Shown here: positions 24,611 through 34,400 of the stretch, piece after piece
How positions within the stretch are numbered: the stretch's first letter is position 1
Layout: the number at the start of each line of letters is the position of its first letter
Origin: Candidatus Rifleibacteriota bacterium
Lineage (GTDB): Bacteria; Muiribacteriota; Ozemobacteria; Ozemobacterales; Ozemobacteraceae
Direction: 5' to 3'
Length of the DNA stretch: 35,226 nt
NCBI GenBank assembly: GCA_015233565.1
Contig: JADFXM010000067.1
Span: 1-35,226 of the forward strand
The notes under the pieces: model-generated
What the model was told of the DNA's origin: nothing
The model's input: only the letters and a program-made list of their open reading frames with translations
Database searches by the model: none
Translations under genes and position numbers: made by a program

Positions 24611-25216
24611 ATGAATTTTTTCCGGAAAAACATCTTTTTTTGTTTTGTTTTTGTATTTTCTTTTCTTTATCCGAATTTTCTTTTTTCGCAAAAAAATGAG
24701 AACGATTCAGATCAATCCAGTTTGAAAATTGCGGGTTTTTCAGGTGAAGTTTTTTTTAAAATCAACGAAAATTTGGAAACAATTTCAAATTCGGGTATTT
24801 TTTTACCTGTAAAATCGACGATAAAAACAGGGGAAAATGGAAAAATTACCCTCTCTAATAACCGTGGGTTGGAAATCCGGGTAAAAGAGAATTCAGTATT
24901 TTCGACTCTTGATTGGAAAACTTTTAAACTTGAATCTGGATTGGCAGGGTTCAAATCAAGTTCAAACCCTCCGGACTTTGGGTATTCGATTGGTACAAAA
25001 CACTTTTCAGCTGTTCTTAAACAGGGAATAATAACCATCAAAGCTAATGATCAACTTTCCAGGCTTGCAGTATTAAAAGGATGGTCGCTGATTTCATCCA
25101 TTACCGGAAAATATTCCTTGGTTAATCCCAAAGAAGAGATTGCAGGAGGAGAATCTGAGTTATCTGAAAAATACTTGGTAACGGATGAGTTGTACTTTGC
25201 CCATTATTGGAATTGA
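24611..25216 (+). CDS. Secreted FecR-domain-like protein
   Basis: 201 residues from ATG 24611, chosen over an in-frame TTG at 24602 because AAAGG sits 9 bases upstream of the ATG. The signal peptide is about residues 1-27 (FFCFVFVFSFLYPNFLFSQ). Residues ~38-165 follow the FecR pattern of a beta-rich domain: GEVFFKINENLETISNSG, then KSTIKTGENGKITLSNNRGL, then ENSVFST and a GIITIKA...LAVLKGW segment. In siderophore systems FecR passes signals to a sigma factor, but free-standing FecR-domain proteins are common in secreted or polysaccharide contexts and no ECF sigma or TonB receptor is nearby. The role is therefore open. The domain call rests on pattern memory. Confidence 0.7.
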   Translation: MNFFRKNIFFCFVFVFSFLYPNFLFSQKNENDSDQSSLKIAGFSGEVFFKINENLETISNSGIFLPVKSTIKTGENGKITLSNNRGLEIRVKENSVFSTLDWKTFKLESGLAGFKSSSNPPDFGYSIGTKHFSAVLKQGIITIKANDQLSRLAVLKGWSLISSITGKYSLVNPKEEIAGGESELSEKYLVTDELYFAHYWN

Positions 25217-26192
25217 GTGAGCATTGTTCAATTCTCAAGGCTAGTCCTTAATCACAGATGAACTTATAGTATCATTTTTCTCGAAGGCTCGCTGTTATTG
25301 ATGACATATCATTTTGGATTCACTAAATTCAATTGTGACAGTGGACTAGTGACGTTTCCCAAATACCGTTGTTCGCAGTGAGTGCATAAATCTTAATTTC
25401 AGAATTCCAATTCCCGAGGATATAGTCTTGAGACCATTTTCCCAAAACCTGAAAACGTGAACTCGTATGGATGAGATTTCTGCCTTAACTTTTGGATTAT
25501 TTGGTCTCAAAACAAAATTCGGGTTGAAAACTTTTTAATCTCTACGGAATCGGCTTTTGAAGCTGAGCAATCGAAGAAAATGAAGTTTACGACAACAGGA
25601 ATTCTGAATTTAGTACGGATCGATTGTCAGGTTTGCAGATTTCAGTTTTGTTGCAAATCAGCCACTTTCGGAAGTTTTATTGCAATGTTATTTTGGAAAC
25701 ATTCTTCTACAGCAATTACCCATCGAACTAATTTTGAAGGAAACTGCTATTGGGCACTACTTTCATGAATCTGATCGGTACAGATTCAGACATCCCAATC
25801 TCGGGGATTTAGATTTGATACCATTTTTTCGATTGATGAATTGCCAACTTGCTTTGGAAGGAATCTTCTGATTTAGTTTTATGTAAGTTGGTCTCAGGAT
25901 AAAATCCAACCGAAAAGTATTCCAAAATCAGAAAAATATCTTTTGAAGCCCTTTTCCGAGAAAACGCAAACTATCGATACCAGGAATTCTGAGATTATGT
26001 CCAAAAATTGAAAAATAAGCTTTGAGAAGTATGATGAATTCAAATCGGAACCTTCTTTGGATACACAAAAAATGCTTCGGATGCGAAATACTTTTCGGGT
26101 ACACCTCAGCTGAACTTGATTCTAGACCGAATGTATAACTGGATAACTCCTGGTTTTTCTAGTTTTCAGGAAGAATTTTTATCCTTGTAACA
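25217..26192. other. Gene-free stretch with degenerate duplicated segments
   Basis: 976 bases without a supported gene. Two loosely similar segments of ~120 bases begin with GGTCTCA near 25503 and 25890. Each contains CTTTTGAAGC, a run near GAAAA, and AGGAATTCTGA, about 390 bases apart, which suggests an old duplication. The 51-bp dispersed repeat lies between them at 25788-25838. The short open frames here are fragmentary. Confidence 0.5.
25788..25838 (+). repeat. 51-bp dispersed repeat, copy 2
   Basis: Matches 730-780 in the same orientation with four differences, beginning AGACATCCCAATCTCGGGG and including an unbroken GATTTGATACCATTTTTTCG-like core. Both copies lie in gene-free DNA. Confidence 0.7.
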
Positions 26193-26891
26193 CTATTCAC
26201 TGAAATCACTGTCTCCAAAAGTCTTATTGGGAAACGCATAGAAACTCTTTGATTGCGGAACATTGTTTTCGATTTTGATGGCTGAAAAAACGATATTATA
26301 GGTTCCCAATGTTGGAACGGAAATGTAATTGTGAGGTGAGGTTGTTTCTGGTGAGATTTGAATGAGAGTCCCCAATTCGGATTGGAGCTCAATTTGATAT
26401 GAAGTGGCGGTTTGCACAGGTTCAGAATCGATGTACAACAATTTATGTTCGGAGTCCCATCGAATACTTGGTTTGGTAGTGAATTTTGGGACAAGCGCCC
26501 ATGTTAGGTCTTTCGAGTATTCATTTGTTTGGTTATTTAAAATATATTTCAGATAATATTTTTGGGAAATCCAAGATCCTTCCCCCTTAAAAATTTCAAT
26601 ATCATAACCATTTCGAATGATTTGCCTTACAAGATCTGAGTTTGGCAATTTTTCCCCGGGATTGCCTTCTATCCAGCCTGGACCACCAGCGAAAGCATAA
26701 ATCCCATCTTTCGTTTCTCCCCCAGATTGCTGAATTTTTATTGGAATAAGTAACAATTGTGCAGCTGCTGTAGAATCTGCATTACTGGTTCCTGCTGTTC
26801 CGGAGGTGTTGCATCCGGTTAACATTGTAAAATAAATCAAGACAAAAAAAATCAAGCCAAGAGCGCTATTTCGGTCAAAAAGCTTCATCAT
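26193..26891 (-). CDS. Lipoprotein of unknown function
   Basis: 232 residues. The signal sequence FFVLIYFTMLTGC has a lipobox L24-T25-G26-C27, so Cys27 should be lipidated. The mature part begins with a Ser/Thr/Gly/Ala-rich linker. The C-terminal ~90 residues (TTKPSIRWDSEHKLLYIDSE onwards, with TATSYQIELQ and YNIVFSAIK) look like a fibronectin type III or Ig-like beta sandwich. GGGGT lies 7 bases before the ATG. The gene is monocistronic and divergent from the glycosyltransferase gene. No homologue is recognised. Confidence 0.78.
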   Translation of the reverse strand: MMKLFDRNSALGLIFFVLIYFTMLTGCNTSGTAGTSNADSTAAAQLLLIPIKIQQSGGETKDGIYAFAGGPGWIEGNPGEKLPNSDLVRQIIRNGYDIEIFKGEGSWISQKYYLKYILNNQTNEYSKDLTWALVPKFTTKPSIRWDSEHKLLYIDSEPVQTATSYQIELQSELGTLIQISPETTSPHNYISVPTLGTYNIVFSAIKIENNVPQSKSFYAFPNKTFGDSDFSE

Positions 26892-27013
26892 AAAAAATAC
26901 CCCGTTGAAGTAACTTAAAAAATAATCTAGAATCTCGTAATTCTATCAGAAATTAGTTTATACCAGAAGGAAAATAACAAAGCAAGGTACCATATTCATA
27001 ATTGGGTGAAAAA

Positions 27014-28096
27014 ATGAGAATAATTCAGTCTCTCGAAGGAAAATCCTGGAGTGGTGGTCAACAGCAAGCTTTACTTTTAGCAAATGGTTTAAAAGAGAAG
27101 GGACATGAAGTTCTTTTGGTGTGCCATTTAGATGGTGAACTGGAAAAGCGGGCTGGCAAAATTGGAATTCAAGTGGTTCCACATAAATTTAGAGGGGAAA
27201 TGAATCCGATTTCCATTCTAAAAATGAACAAAATCTTTCAGGAATTTCAACCAGAAATTGTAAATGTTCACAGAGCCTGGGCGCACACTCAATGGCTGAT
27301 TGTTTCATTGTTTAATCGATTTAAGGGTTTAATCGTAACCAGAAGAGTTCTTTTCAGGCCGGAAAAAAATCCACTAAGTTTGGCAAAATACCGTTCTCCG
27401 GTTGTAAAAGGATTTATCGCAGTAAGTGAAGCTGTCTCACAAAGACTCCAAGAACAAGGTGTTTCAGGGAAAAAAATCAAGGTCGTCTTTTCCGCTACCG
27501 ATACCGAAAGATTTGATCCAAGCCGTTGTGAAGGATTGACTTCCGAATTGCCGTTTTCGGAGGGAACCCCTTTTATCTTGTTTATTGGAAATTATCATCC
27601 TAACAAGGGCCATCATGTGGTTGTCAAAGCATTTGATTCAATAGCTGACAAATGGCCGGAGTTAAGGCTTGTCATAGCCGGAAATGGTTGTGAAAATGAA
27701 AAATTTGTAAGAGAAATTGATCAATCCAGGAATAGCCAAAGAATCAATAATTTAGGGTTTCGAACAGATATTCCTGCATTGATGAAAAGGGCAATTGCTT
27801 ATACTAATGCTTCCTTTGAAGAAGGTTTTTCCGGAACTATCAGAGAATCGCTCAGCATGGGATTGCCTGTAATCGCTTCAGATATCCCGGCCAACCGGGA
27901 AATTGGAAAAATTTCTCCTATTTCATTCTTTAAATGTGGGTCAATAGAAGATTTAGGAATCAGATTTCTGGAAATGAAAAATAAAAGAGATGTTGAATTT
28001 TCCAAAACTTTGAGAGAGGGCGCGGTAAAATTTTTTGGAAAAGAAATGATGATCAACAACACTTTAGATGCATATCGGAGTTTTTTAAGAGTATGA
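27014..28096 (+). CDS. GT4 family glycosyltransferase
   Basis: 360 residues with the GT-B fold. MRIIQSLEGKSWSGGQQQAL is the usual N-terminal acceptor-side pattern with a glycine-rich loop, which sets the start at this ATG and not at an in-frame TTG 12 bases upstream. ILFIGNYHPNKGHHVVVKAF (~187-206) opens the nucleotide-sugar domain. SFEEGFSGTIRESLSMGLPVIASDIP carries the GT4 E-X7-E motif and donor-binding loop. It should transfer a sugar from an activated donor to a lipid or polysaccharide acceptor at the inner face of the membrane. Its stop overlaps the next gene's start (ATGA), so it is coupled to a polysaccharide deacetylase. It is related to lipid A core or capsule glycosyltransferases, with substrate unknown. 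Confidence 0.9.
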   Translation: MRIIQSLEGKSWSGGQQQALLLANGLKEKGHEVLLVCHLDGELEKRAGKIGIQVVPHKFRGEMNPISILKMNKIFQEFQPEIVNVHRAWAHTQWLIVSLFNRFKGLIVTRRVLFRPEKNPLSLAKYRSPVVKGFIAVSEAVSQRLQEQGVSGKKIKVVFSATDTERFDPSRCEGLTSELPFSEGTPFILFIGNYHPNKGHHVVVKAFDSIADKWPELRLVIAGNGCENEKFVREIDQSRNSQRINNLGFRTDIPALMKRAIAYTNASFEEGFSGTIRESLSMGLPVIASDIPANREIGKISPISFFKCGSIEDLGIRFLEMKNKRDVEFSKTLREGAVKFFGKEMMINNTLDAYRSFLRV

Positions 28097-29127
28097 ATTC
28101 AATTTCTGTACCAGTATTGTATTACCATCGAATAGGTGGGGCAGACCCGCAACATCTGAGCATTCCCACAGATATTTTTGAAAAACAAATGGGATTTCTG
28201 AAACGAAGTGGGTATAAATCAATTTTTCTTCACGAGTTCCTGGACTTCCTTCAAGGTAAACAAAAAGAATCCCGAAAGCTAGTGATGATAACTTTTGACG
28301 ATGGTTTTCGTGATAATTTTGAAAATGCACACAAAGTTTTGAAAAAATTCCAATTAAAAGCGACTATTTTTGGTTGTTCAGGTTTAATAAGACCAGAAGC
28401 CCAGAGACCTTCCGAAAAAGCATTATCAGTTAGTGAGGCGTTTTCATTGGCTTTTCGAGGTGATTTTTCTTCTTTTCTTTCCAAAAGCGAGATGGAGAAA
28501 ATGTATGACAGTGGTGTTTGGGAGTTTCAATCCCATAGCCATTCTCATTCACAGGTTTTTTCTGGATCCAAAATAGAGTCCATTTTTCCTGAAGTAGATA
28601 ATCACTGGGGAATACTTTCAGCATATAAAGACCCTTTGTTGCGAGGTTCATGGCCCGTTTTTCCAAGAAAATCAGGTTTGATTTCGCAAGCTTTTTTTCC
28701 CAAAATAATGGAAATTAGGAACAATTTTCCTGTCAATTCGCTTGAGAAAATGCGGGATTTTATTGGGAAAGAGTTAAATATTAGAGAATATTTTCAGAAG
28801 GAGGATGAGAAAGCATTTGAACTTAGGGTTTTGAAAGAGCTGGAAGAATCAAAACATTTTTTTTCTGGGTACCATAGAAAAAATGTTGACGGAATTTGCT
28901 GGCCATGGGGAAAATATTCCAGGGATCTCATTGAGCTAGCAAAAAAAGTGGGTTATAAAGCTGCTTTTACCACGCAATCAGGAGTGAATTCTTCTGGTAC
29001 CTCCCCGTTTGAAATAAAAAGATTTCCAATAAAAAAGTTGTCACAATTTCGTTTTGTATTGGGAGTTTGGCTTAGGAGTCACGCTGTTCTAGCAAAAATT
29101 TACGGACGTTTGCGAGCGAAATTCTGA
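28093..29127 (+). CDS. Polysaccharide deacetylase (CE4/NodB family)
   Basis: 344 residues. VPVLYYHRIG at the N terminus and LVMITFDDGFRDNF (64-77) give CE4 motif 1, where Asp69 and Asp70 are base and metal ligand. EFQSHSHSHSQ (~144-154) is motif 2 with the metal-binding His pair. CWPWGKYS is motif 3 and the final strand holds FEIKRFPI. A ~100-residue insert lies between motifs 2 and 3. No signal peptide is present, which fits cytoplasmic sugar-chain or lipid-linked deacetylases often paired with glycosyltransferases. The start overlaps the GT4 stop by 4 bases, indicating one two-gene unit that probably adds and then deacetylates an N-acetylhexosamine residue. Confidence 0.9.
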   Translation: MNSISVPVLYYHRIGGADPQHLSIPTDIFEKQMGFLKRSGYKSIFLHEFLDFLQGKQKESRKLVMITFDDGFRDNFENAHKVLKKFQLKATIFGCSGLIRPEAQRPSEKALSVSEAFSLAFRGDFSSFLSKSEMEKMYDSGVWEFQSHSHSHSQVFSGSKIESIFPEVDNHWGILSAYKDPLLRGSWPVFPRKSGLISQAFFPKIMEIRNNFPVNSLEKMRDFIGKELNIREYFQKEDEKAFELRVLKELEESKHFFSGYHRKNVDGICWPWGKYSRDLIELAKKVGYKAAFTTQSGVNSSGTSPFEIKRFPIKKLSQFRFVLGVWLRSHAVLAKIYGRLRAKF

Positions 29128-29280
29128 TTTCGACTAAAAATGCCATGCAGATAATAAAAGATTTCCTTAAAGGAAAAAATGTATTTTTTACATCTGATCT
29201 TCCAGGGTTCGTACATAAATGAAAGGAGCGCCTAATAATGAAATGGAAGCAAAATGAGCATTTACTGTGCCAACCCCTTT

Positions 29281-29342
29281 GTAGGCAGGGATGGTTTGGA
29301 AAGTTGCTATAAGGCAACTTCTGTCGCATCCCTACTGCCTAC
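29281..29342. repeat. Long imperfect palindrome with GTAG...CTAC ends (REPIN-like)
   Basis: GTAGGCAGGGATG (29281-29293) pairs with CATCCCTACTGCCTAC (29327-29342), leaving one 3-base bulge. Within the loop AAGTTGC (29301-29307) pairs with GCAACTT (29314-29320). The GTAG start and mirrored CTAC end recall REP/REPIN elements mobilised by RAYT transposases. Only one copy is seen in this window, so the class is tentative. Confidence 0.45.
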
Positions 29343-29616
29343 GCTAAATATTTTGTTTCTGTTCTTAAACGCTGATTGGGAGATAAATACGGGGCGTTTT
29401 TTCTTAAGTTTTGAGGTGGAACTTCCGTTACATTAAGTCTGGAAACCTCATTTTCCTTGGGGATTTTTGGAAGAAAGGTTGAAGTTTAAAAATTAGCTCC
29501 CATTAGTTTTTTAATAAAAAGATTTGCCAAACTCCTATTCAGATTGGGGAAAAAAGAATTGATTTGATGCTTATTTTGAACTCAGTTATCGGGATTTTAT
29601 GATTTTTTGGTAACAC

Positions 29617-29625
29617 TGTTATAAA
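29617..29625 (+). promoter_or_regulatory. Extended -10 promoter of the cyclophilin gene
   Basis: TGTTATAAA is an extended -10 element (TG-N-TATAAA). The -35 region is weak (TTATGA with a 17-base spacer). The expected start near 29632 would give a leader of about 42 bases containing the gene's GGGAG ribosome site. Confidence 0.4.
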
Positions 29626-29673
29626 ATGCAGTTTGCATGAACAATATTTTTTCAAAAGGGAGAAAATTCTAGG

Positions 29674-30333
29674 ATGTTAAAAAAGTTCTGCTTGGTTTCG
29701 GTTTTTGGTTTGTTGCTCGGAGCTTGTTTGTCTGCTGAAGAAAACAAGCTTTCTACAGGGTCCCAATCGAGTGAGGTTAAAATGGAAAAAGTAAGTGAAA
29801 AGAAACAGTGGAAAAAACCACCTGAAATGCAGATTGATGCAGCAAAATCTTATCTTGCCACTATCAAAACCAATTTAGGAAGTATAAAAATTGAGTTATT
29901 CCCGAAAGAAGCTCCGAATACTGTGAACAATTTTGTGTTTCTTTCCCGGCAAAAGTTTTACGATAAGGTAATATTTCATCGAATAGTAAAAGATTTCATG
30001 ATTCAAGGAGGGGATCCAACTGGTACTGGTGAAGGAGATGCTGGATACAGCTTCAATGACGAGCTTCCGGCTAAACATTCTTACGAACCTGGGATTATTG
30101 CGATGGCTAACGCCGGGCCTAATACCCAGGGATGTCAATTTTTTATTTGTAATGGTGACAAAGCAAAAAAATTGGATTCCAGGCCAAACTATACCCAATT
30201 TGGAAAAGTTGTTGAGGGAATGGATACAGTTTTGAAAATTTCTTCAGTCGAAGTGGTTGACAATGGAAATGGCGAAATCAGTAAACCCAAGCAGCCACCG
30301 GTTATTGAAACCGTGACCATTGAGGAAAAGTAA
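29674..30333 (+). CDS. Lipoprotein peptidyl-prolyl cis-trans isomerase, cyclophilin type
   Basis: 219 residues. MLKKFCLVSVFGLLLGAC has a lipobox L15-G16-A17-C18, so the protein is predicted to be lipid-anchored outside the cytoplasm. After a charged linker (~20-58), residues ~60-217 form a bacterial cyclophilin domain: IKTNLGSIKIELFPKEAPNT, the catalytic VIFHRIVKDFMIQGGDPTGT with the conserved HR and QGGD, then GIIAMANAGPNTQGCQFFI, and FGKVVEGMDTVLKIS. It should speed prolyl isomerisation during folding of exported proteins. The gene has its own apparent promoter and stands alone. Confidence 0.95.
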   Translation: MLKKFCLVSVFGLLLGACLSAEENKLSTGSQSSEVKMEKVSEKKQWKKPPEMQIDAAKSYLATIKTNLGSIKIELFPKEAPNTVNNFVFLSRQKFYDKVIFHRIVKDFMIQGGDPTGTGEGDAGYSFNDELPAKHSYEPGIIAMANAGPNTQGCQFFICNGDKAKKLDSRPNYTQFGKVVEGMDTVLKISSVEVVDNGNGEISKPKQPPVIETVTIEEK

Positions 30334-31403
30334 AAAAACAAAACAATTAGCTTCCAAGCAGGGTAGGAAGATTTTGTGAAAAACTTGTTGAAGCGGAAAT
30401 TTTTTAGATCCGCGGAAATCCTCATACCTCATCGAAGACCGCATTCCTAGCTCTAATGCCAATCAAATGAAAACAGACTTTGTCACCAGTTTTGAAGGAT
30501 TAGCAAAAAAATTTCCGGCCCTTGTGGGAGGGAATTCAGTAAGACCGTTTAGATTATTAAAAGAGTTTTTGAAGTTTACTGAAAAGGTTGAATTTGTTCG
30601 GTTCGAGAATACTTATAAAAGCGGTTTTTGGAGATTCGAAATAATTAAGTTTTTTTGAATTTCATGTTCTTCAGAAACTCTTTCTAATAATCTCAATTAA
30701 TTTAGCGGGTACCTTTGCAGTCCCATTTAACCTCTTTAAAACGGCACATGATGTTAATTACAACACGATTCAAAAAATCACTTTGTAAGAGGAAGCAAAT
30801 CACTATTAAATCAAGCTTTGAGCGACTTGGAAAGAAGTTTAAATGGAACGGTGGAGGTCCAGTTGGATGTTAGAAGCTGTCGAAAAATCTCGGTAAATTT
30901 TATTCGGTACAAAACGACCCGCTTCTGGTACGTAAAAGCGAGACGAAAAAATGTGTGGGTACATTAAAATATGAAAATCAGGGCATCTTTCGAAAGTCTC
31001 GTTAATGTATATTACAGATTTTGTGACCAGACTGATTGTTTTTGAGGTCACTTTGTCAGCGGGCTTCGTAAACTATTGTTCGACTTCGCTTTGGGGTGTG
31101 AAAAATTGAAGATTCGAAAATTTACTGGATCTAAAACCCGTGGTGGCAAATCATTTTGATTTTTTTCGCTTTCTTTTAATCCAATATTTCACATCTTCTT
31201 TGCGATGTCGAATGCCGGAGTTTTTCATGTTCGGTGCCATAATTTTGTCTTATGATGGTTAATTACCAACCTTCATTGGAATTGTTGCAAGACCGCGGTG
31301 GTGAACATTGTGAGCATTGATCTTCATGCTGGCCCCTGGGGGCGACATTAAAATTTTGTGGGTTTCGTATTTAATAAATTTTCAGAGATCTTGTAGGTCG
31401 AAA
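30334..31403. other. Gene-free stretch between cyclophilin and hybrid kinase genes
   Basis: About 1.07 kb with no supported gene. It contains MITE copy D (30869-31005) and a GTGACC/GGTCAC inverted repeat just after it (about 31022-31053). A 63-codon frame at 30467-30658 has no recognisable feature. No clear terminator follows the cyclophilin gene. The 31317-31403 part is in frame with the kinase but is considered upstream of its start. Confidence 0.5.
30869..31005 (+). repeat. MITE-like dispersed repeat, copy D
   Basis: Left terminus GTTAGAAGCTGTCGAAAAAT, interior CGGTAAATTTTATTCGGTAC, later GTGGGTACATTAAAATATGA as in copy A, and a more degenerate right terminus ATCTTTCGAAAGTCTCGTTAA. Same orientation as copy C. 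It lies in gene-free DNA about 28 kb from the other copies. Confidence 0.7.
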
Positions 31404-34400
31404 TTGGATAAGCGTTTTTTTCTGATTTTCTTACTATTTATTTTTCCTTTTTCATCAGGAGCATTTGAAAAGGAAAACCAACCAATTTCCAAAAAAGTGC
31501 TTCGATTTGGCTCGGGGCGAAGTTTTCCACCTTATCAATTCATTGAAAATGGTAAACCGACTGGTTTTGATGTTGAAATTTGTGAATCGCTTGCTGAAGC
31601 TATTGGTTTTTTCCCTGAGACTGAGCCTGGGATTTTGAAAAATGTTCAAGACGATTTAAAAAATAAGAAAAAAGATGCCTTGGTGGGACTAGGAGTAACT
31701 TCAGAACGGAAAAAAGATTTTGAATTTACTGTTCCCACATGTTTCATTTCATATTGCATTTTTGTAAGAAAAGGCTCTCAAATTAACTCATTTACTGATT
31801 TGGCCAGTTGTACGGTGGTTGTCCAAAAAGGTAGCACTATGGATAATTATCTTTCAAATCGCATTCCTCCAAATAATGTTATCTATGTTGAAGATGATGC
31901 CGATTCCCTGATCCTGGTAAATTCGGGAAAATATGATGCAGCAGTAACTTCCAAAATGGTTGGCCTTTTTTTCATCAACCAACTTAATTTGGAAAACCTA
32001 GTTCCTCTTCAAAACGAGGTTGAAACTATCCCTCACGCCGTTGCTGTGGTTGGAGGAAACTTGGATCTTGTAATGAAATTGAATGAAGGGCTTAATATTC
32101 TAAAAAGCACTGGGAAATATCAGGAGATATATAATCATTGGTTTGGAATTTATGAACCACCGGTTTCCAAAACCTTAGTCAAGTGGTTTTTTATTGGCTT
32201 TGGAATTTTGGTGTTTTTGCTAACAACAACTCTGGGCATGCTCTATTTTTTAAGAAGATTGATTCATCAAAGAACCAAAGAGCTGATTCGGTCAGAGTTT
32301 CAATATATGTTGTTAGCTGATAATTTAGTGGATATGATTACTCGGCATTCTCCAGATTCCAGAATTTTATATGCTTCAAAAGCCTCTAAATTGATTCTTG
32401 GTTATGAACCCACCGAATTAGTTGGCCGTTCTCCAAATGAATTTATTCATCCTGACGACGAGCTTTCATTTTACGAAAATCTTCGGGCGATTAACATTTC
32501 TCCTAGGAGTTTGACAGCGTCTTTTAGGTGTAAAAGGAAAGATGAAAAATACATTTGGGTTGAAGTTAACTTTCTTAGTCAGGCGGCGTTTTCTGGTGGC
32601 CAGATTACAGAACTTCTCGCTGTAACGCGTGATATTTCAGATCGAGTTGCGGCTGAAAAAAAAATTCGTGAAAATGAATCCTTTCTTAGAACCATTTTTG
32701 AGAATATTCCCAGCATTATTTTTGTGAAGGACGCACAGAATTTTAGTTACGTTCGATTAAATAAGAGTTTTGAAGTTTTCTATGGAATGGAGCGAGAAAA
32801 AATTTATGGAAAAACTGTTTATGATTTTTTTCCAGCTTCAGTTGCAGATCTTGCTGATGAAACTGACCGGAAGGCAATAAATGAAAAATGTTTGGTTGAA
32901 ATCCCTGAAGAAAGAATTAAGCTTTTAAATAAAGAAGAAAAAATTTTCAGCACGAAGAAGATTCCGATTTTGGAGGCTCCGGGAAATCCGCAATATTTAT
33001 TAGGGATTTCAGAGGACATTACAGAACAAAGACAAGCTCAAAACAGATTGATAAAGGAGTTGGAAGTTGGAAAGCGACTGCTTAACCTCTACAATAAAGC
33101 CCCCGATTTGAGTGAGAAACAGCTTTATGATTTTGTACTGGAACAAGCTGTAGATCTGACTGACAGTAAAATAGGTTTTTTTCATTTAATTTCGGATGAC
33201 CAAAAAAACATTGTAAAAACATCGTGGAACGGTGAGGTTTTAAAAAGGTGTACAGCAAAAATTGAGGGTTCTTATCCGATTGAGAAGAGTGGTTGTTGGG
33301 CCGAATCAGTAAAAACCAAGAAGCCAATTATATTCAATGATTTTTCATCTGATTTTGAGAAAAAATTACCTGATGGACATGTTCAAATAACCAGGTTTTT
33401 GAGCATCCCTTTAATTGAAGAAGAAAAAGTTGTCTACATTTTTGCTGTGGGAAACAAGTTAGAACCTTATGAGGACAATGATGTTGTCAAAATTCAACTG
33501 GTTGCCAACGAACTGAAAAAGATACTTAAACAACGCAAATCTGAAGAAGCCCTTCTTGTTAAGAATATGGCAATTGATTCGTCTATAAATGCGCATCTTT
33601 TATGTGATCTGGAAAACAAGATTACTTATGTAAATAAATCATTCTTAAAAATGTGGGGATATTCAGATGAAAGGGAGGTTTTTGGAAAATCTCTTCTACA
33701 TTTATGGAATGATAATCAGATAGGTTTAGAGGTAATTTTAAACTTGCGAGATACAAATAAATGGATTGGGGAGATTATAACTAGAAAAGTGGATGGAAAC
33801 GCTTTTATTGTGCAGGCTTCCATAAACGCTGTTTTAAACAATCAAAAAATTCCAATTTGTTCTCAAGCTTCTTTTATTGATATAACGAACCGAAAATTAA
33901 TTGAAGAGGATTTACGGCTTGCAAAAGATGCTGCCGAAGGAGCTAATAGAGCCAAAAGCGCGTTTTTGGCGAATATGAGTCATGAGATTCGAACTCCGAT
34001 GAATGCTGTCATGGGGTTTACTCAACTTGTACTTGAATCTGATTTACCAAAAGAACAGAAAAACCATCTCCAAGTAGTTATTTCGCGTGGAAACGATTTA
34101 TTGACCTTGATAAATGATATTCTGGATATTTCAAAAATTGAAGCTGAAAAATTGGAGATTATTTCAGTAAAATTTGGAATTTCTCAAGTTATTAGGGAAG
34201 TGAAACAGATGTTTGCATTGAACGCAATCCAAAAAAAGCTAAAACTGAATGTTTCGTTAGCCGAAAATATCCCAGCAATTGTGGAGGGGGATCTTCCAAG
34301 ATTGAGACAAATTTTAGTGAACATTCTTGGAAATTCCATTAAATTTACTGAAAAGGGAGAGATTCTAATAACTGTTTCCCTAGAGACTTCGCAAACAAAA

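Larger units (their letters stand above)
29128..29673. other. Intergenic region upstream of the cyclophilin gene
   Basis: 546 bases without a supported gene. It contains the strong REPIN-like hairpin at 29281-29342 and a probable extended -10 promoter at 29617-29625. A short plus-strand open frame over the hairpin has no coding character. Confidence 0.55.

Noticed and set aside
30467..30658. 63-codon plus-strand frame
   Set aside because: No ribosome site, no domain, and it lies in a gene-free region bordering a MITE.
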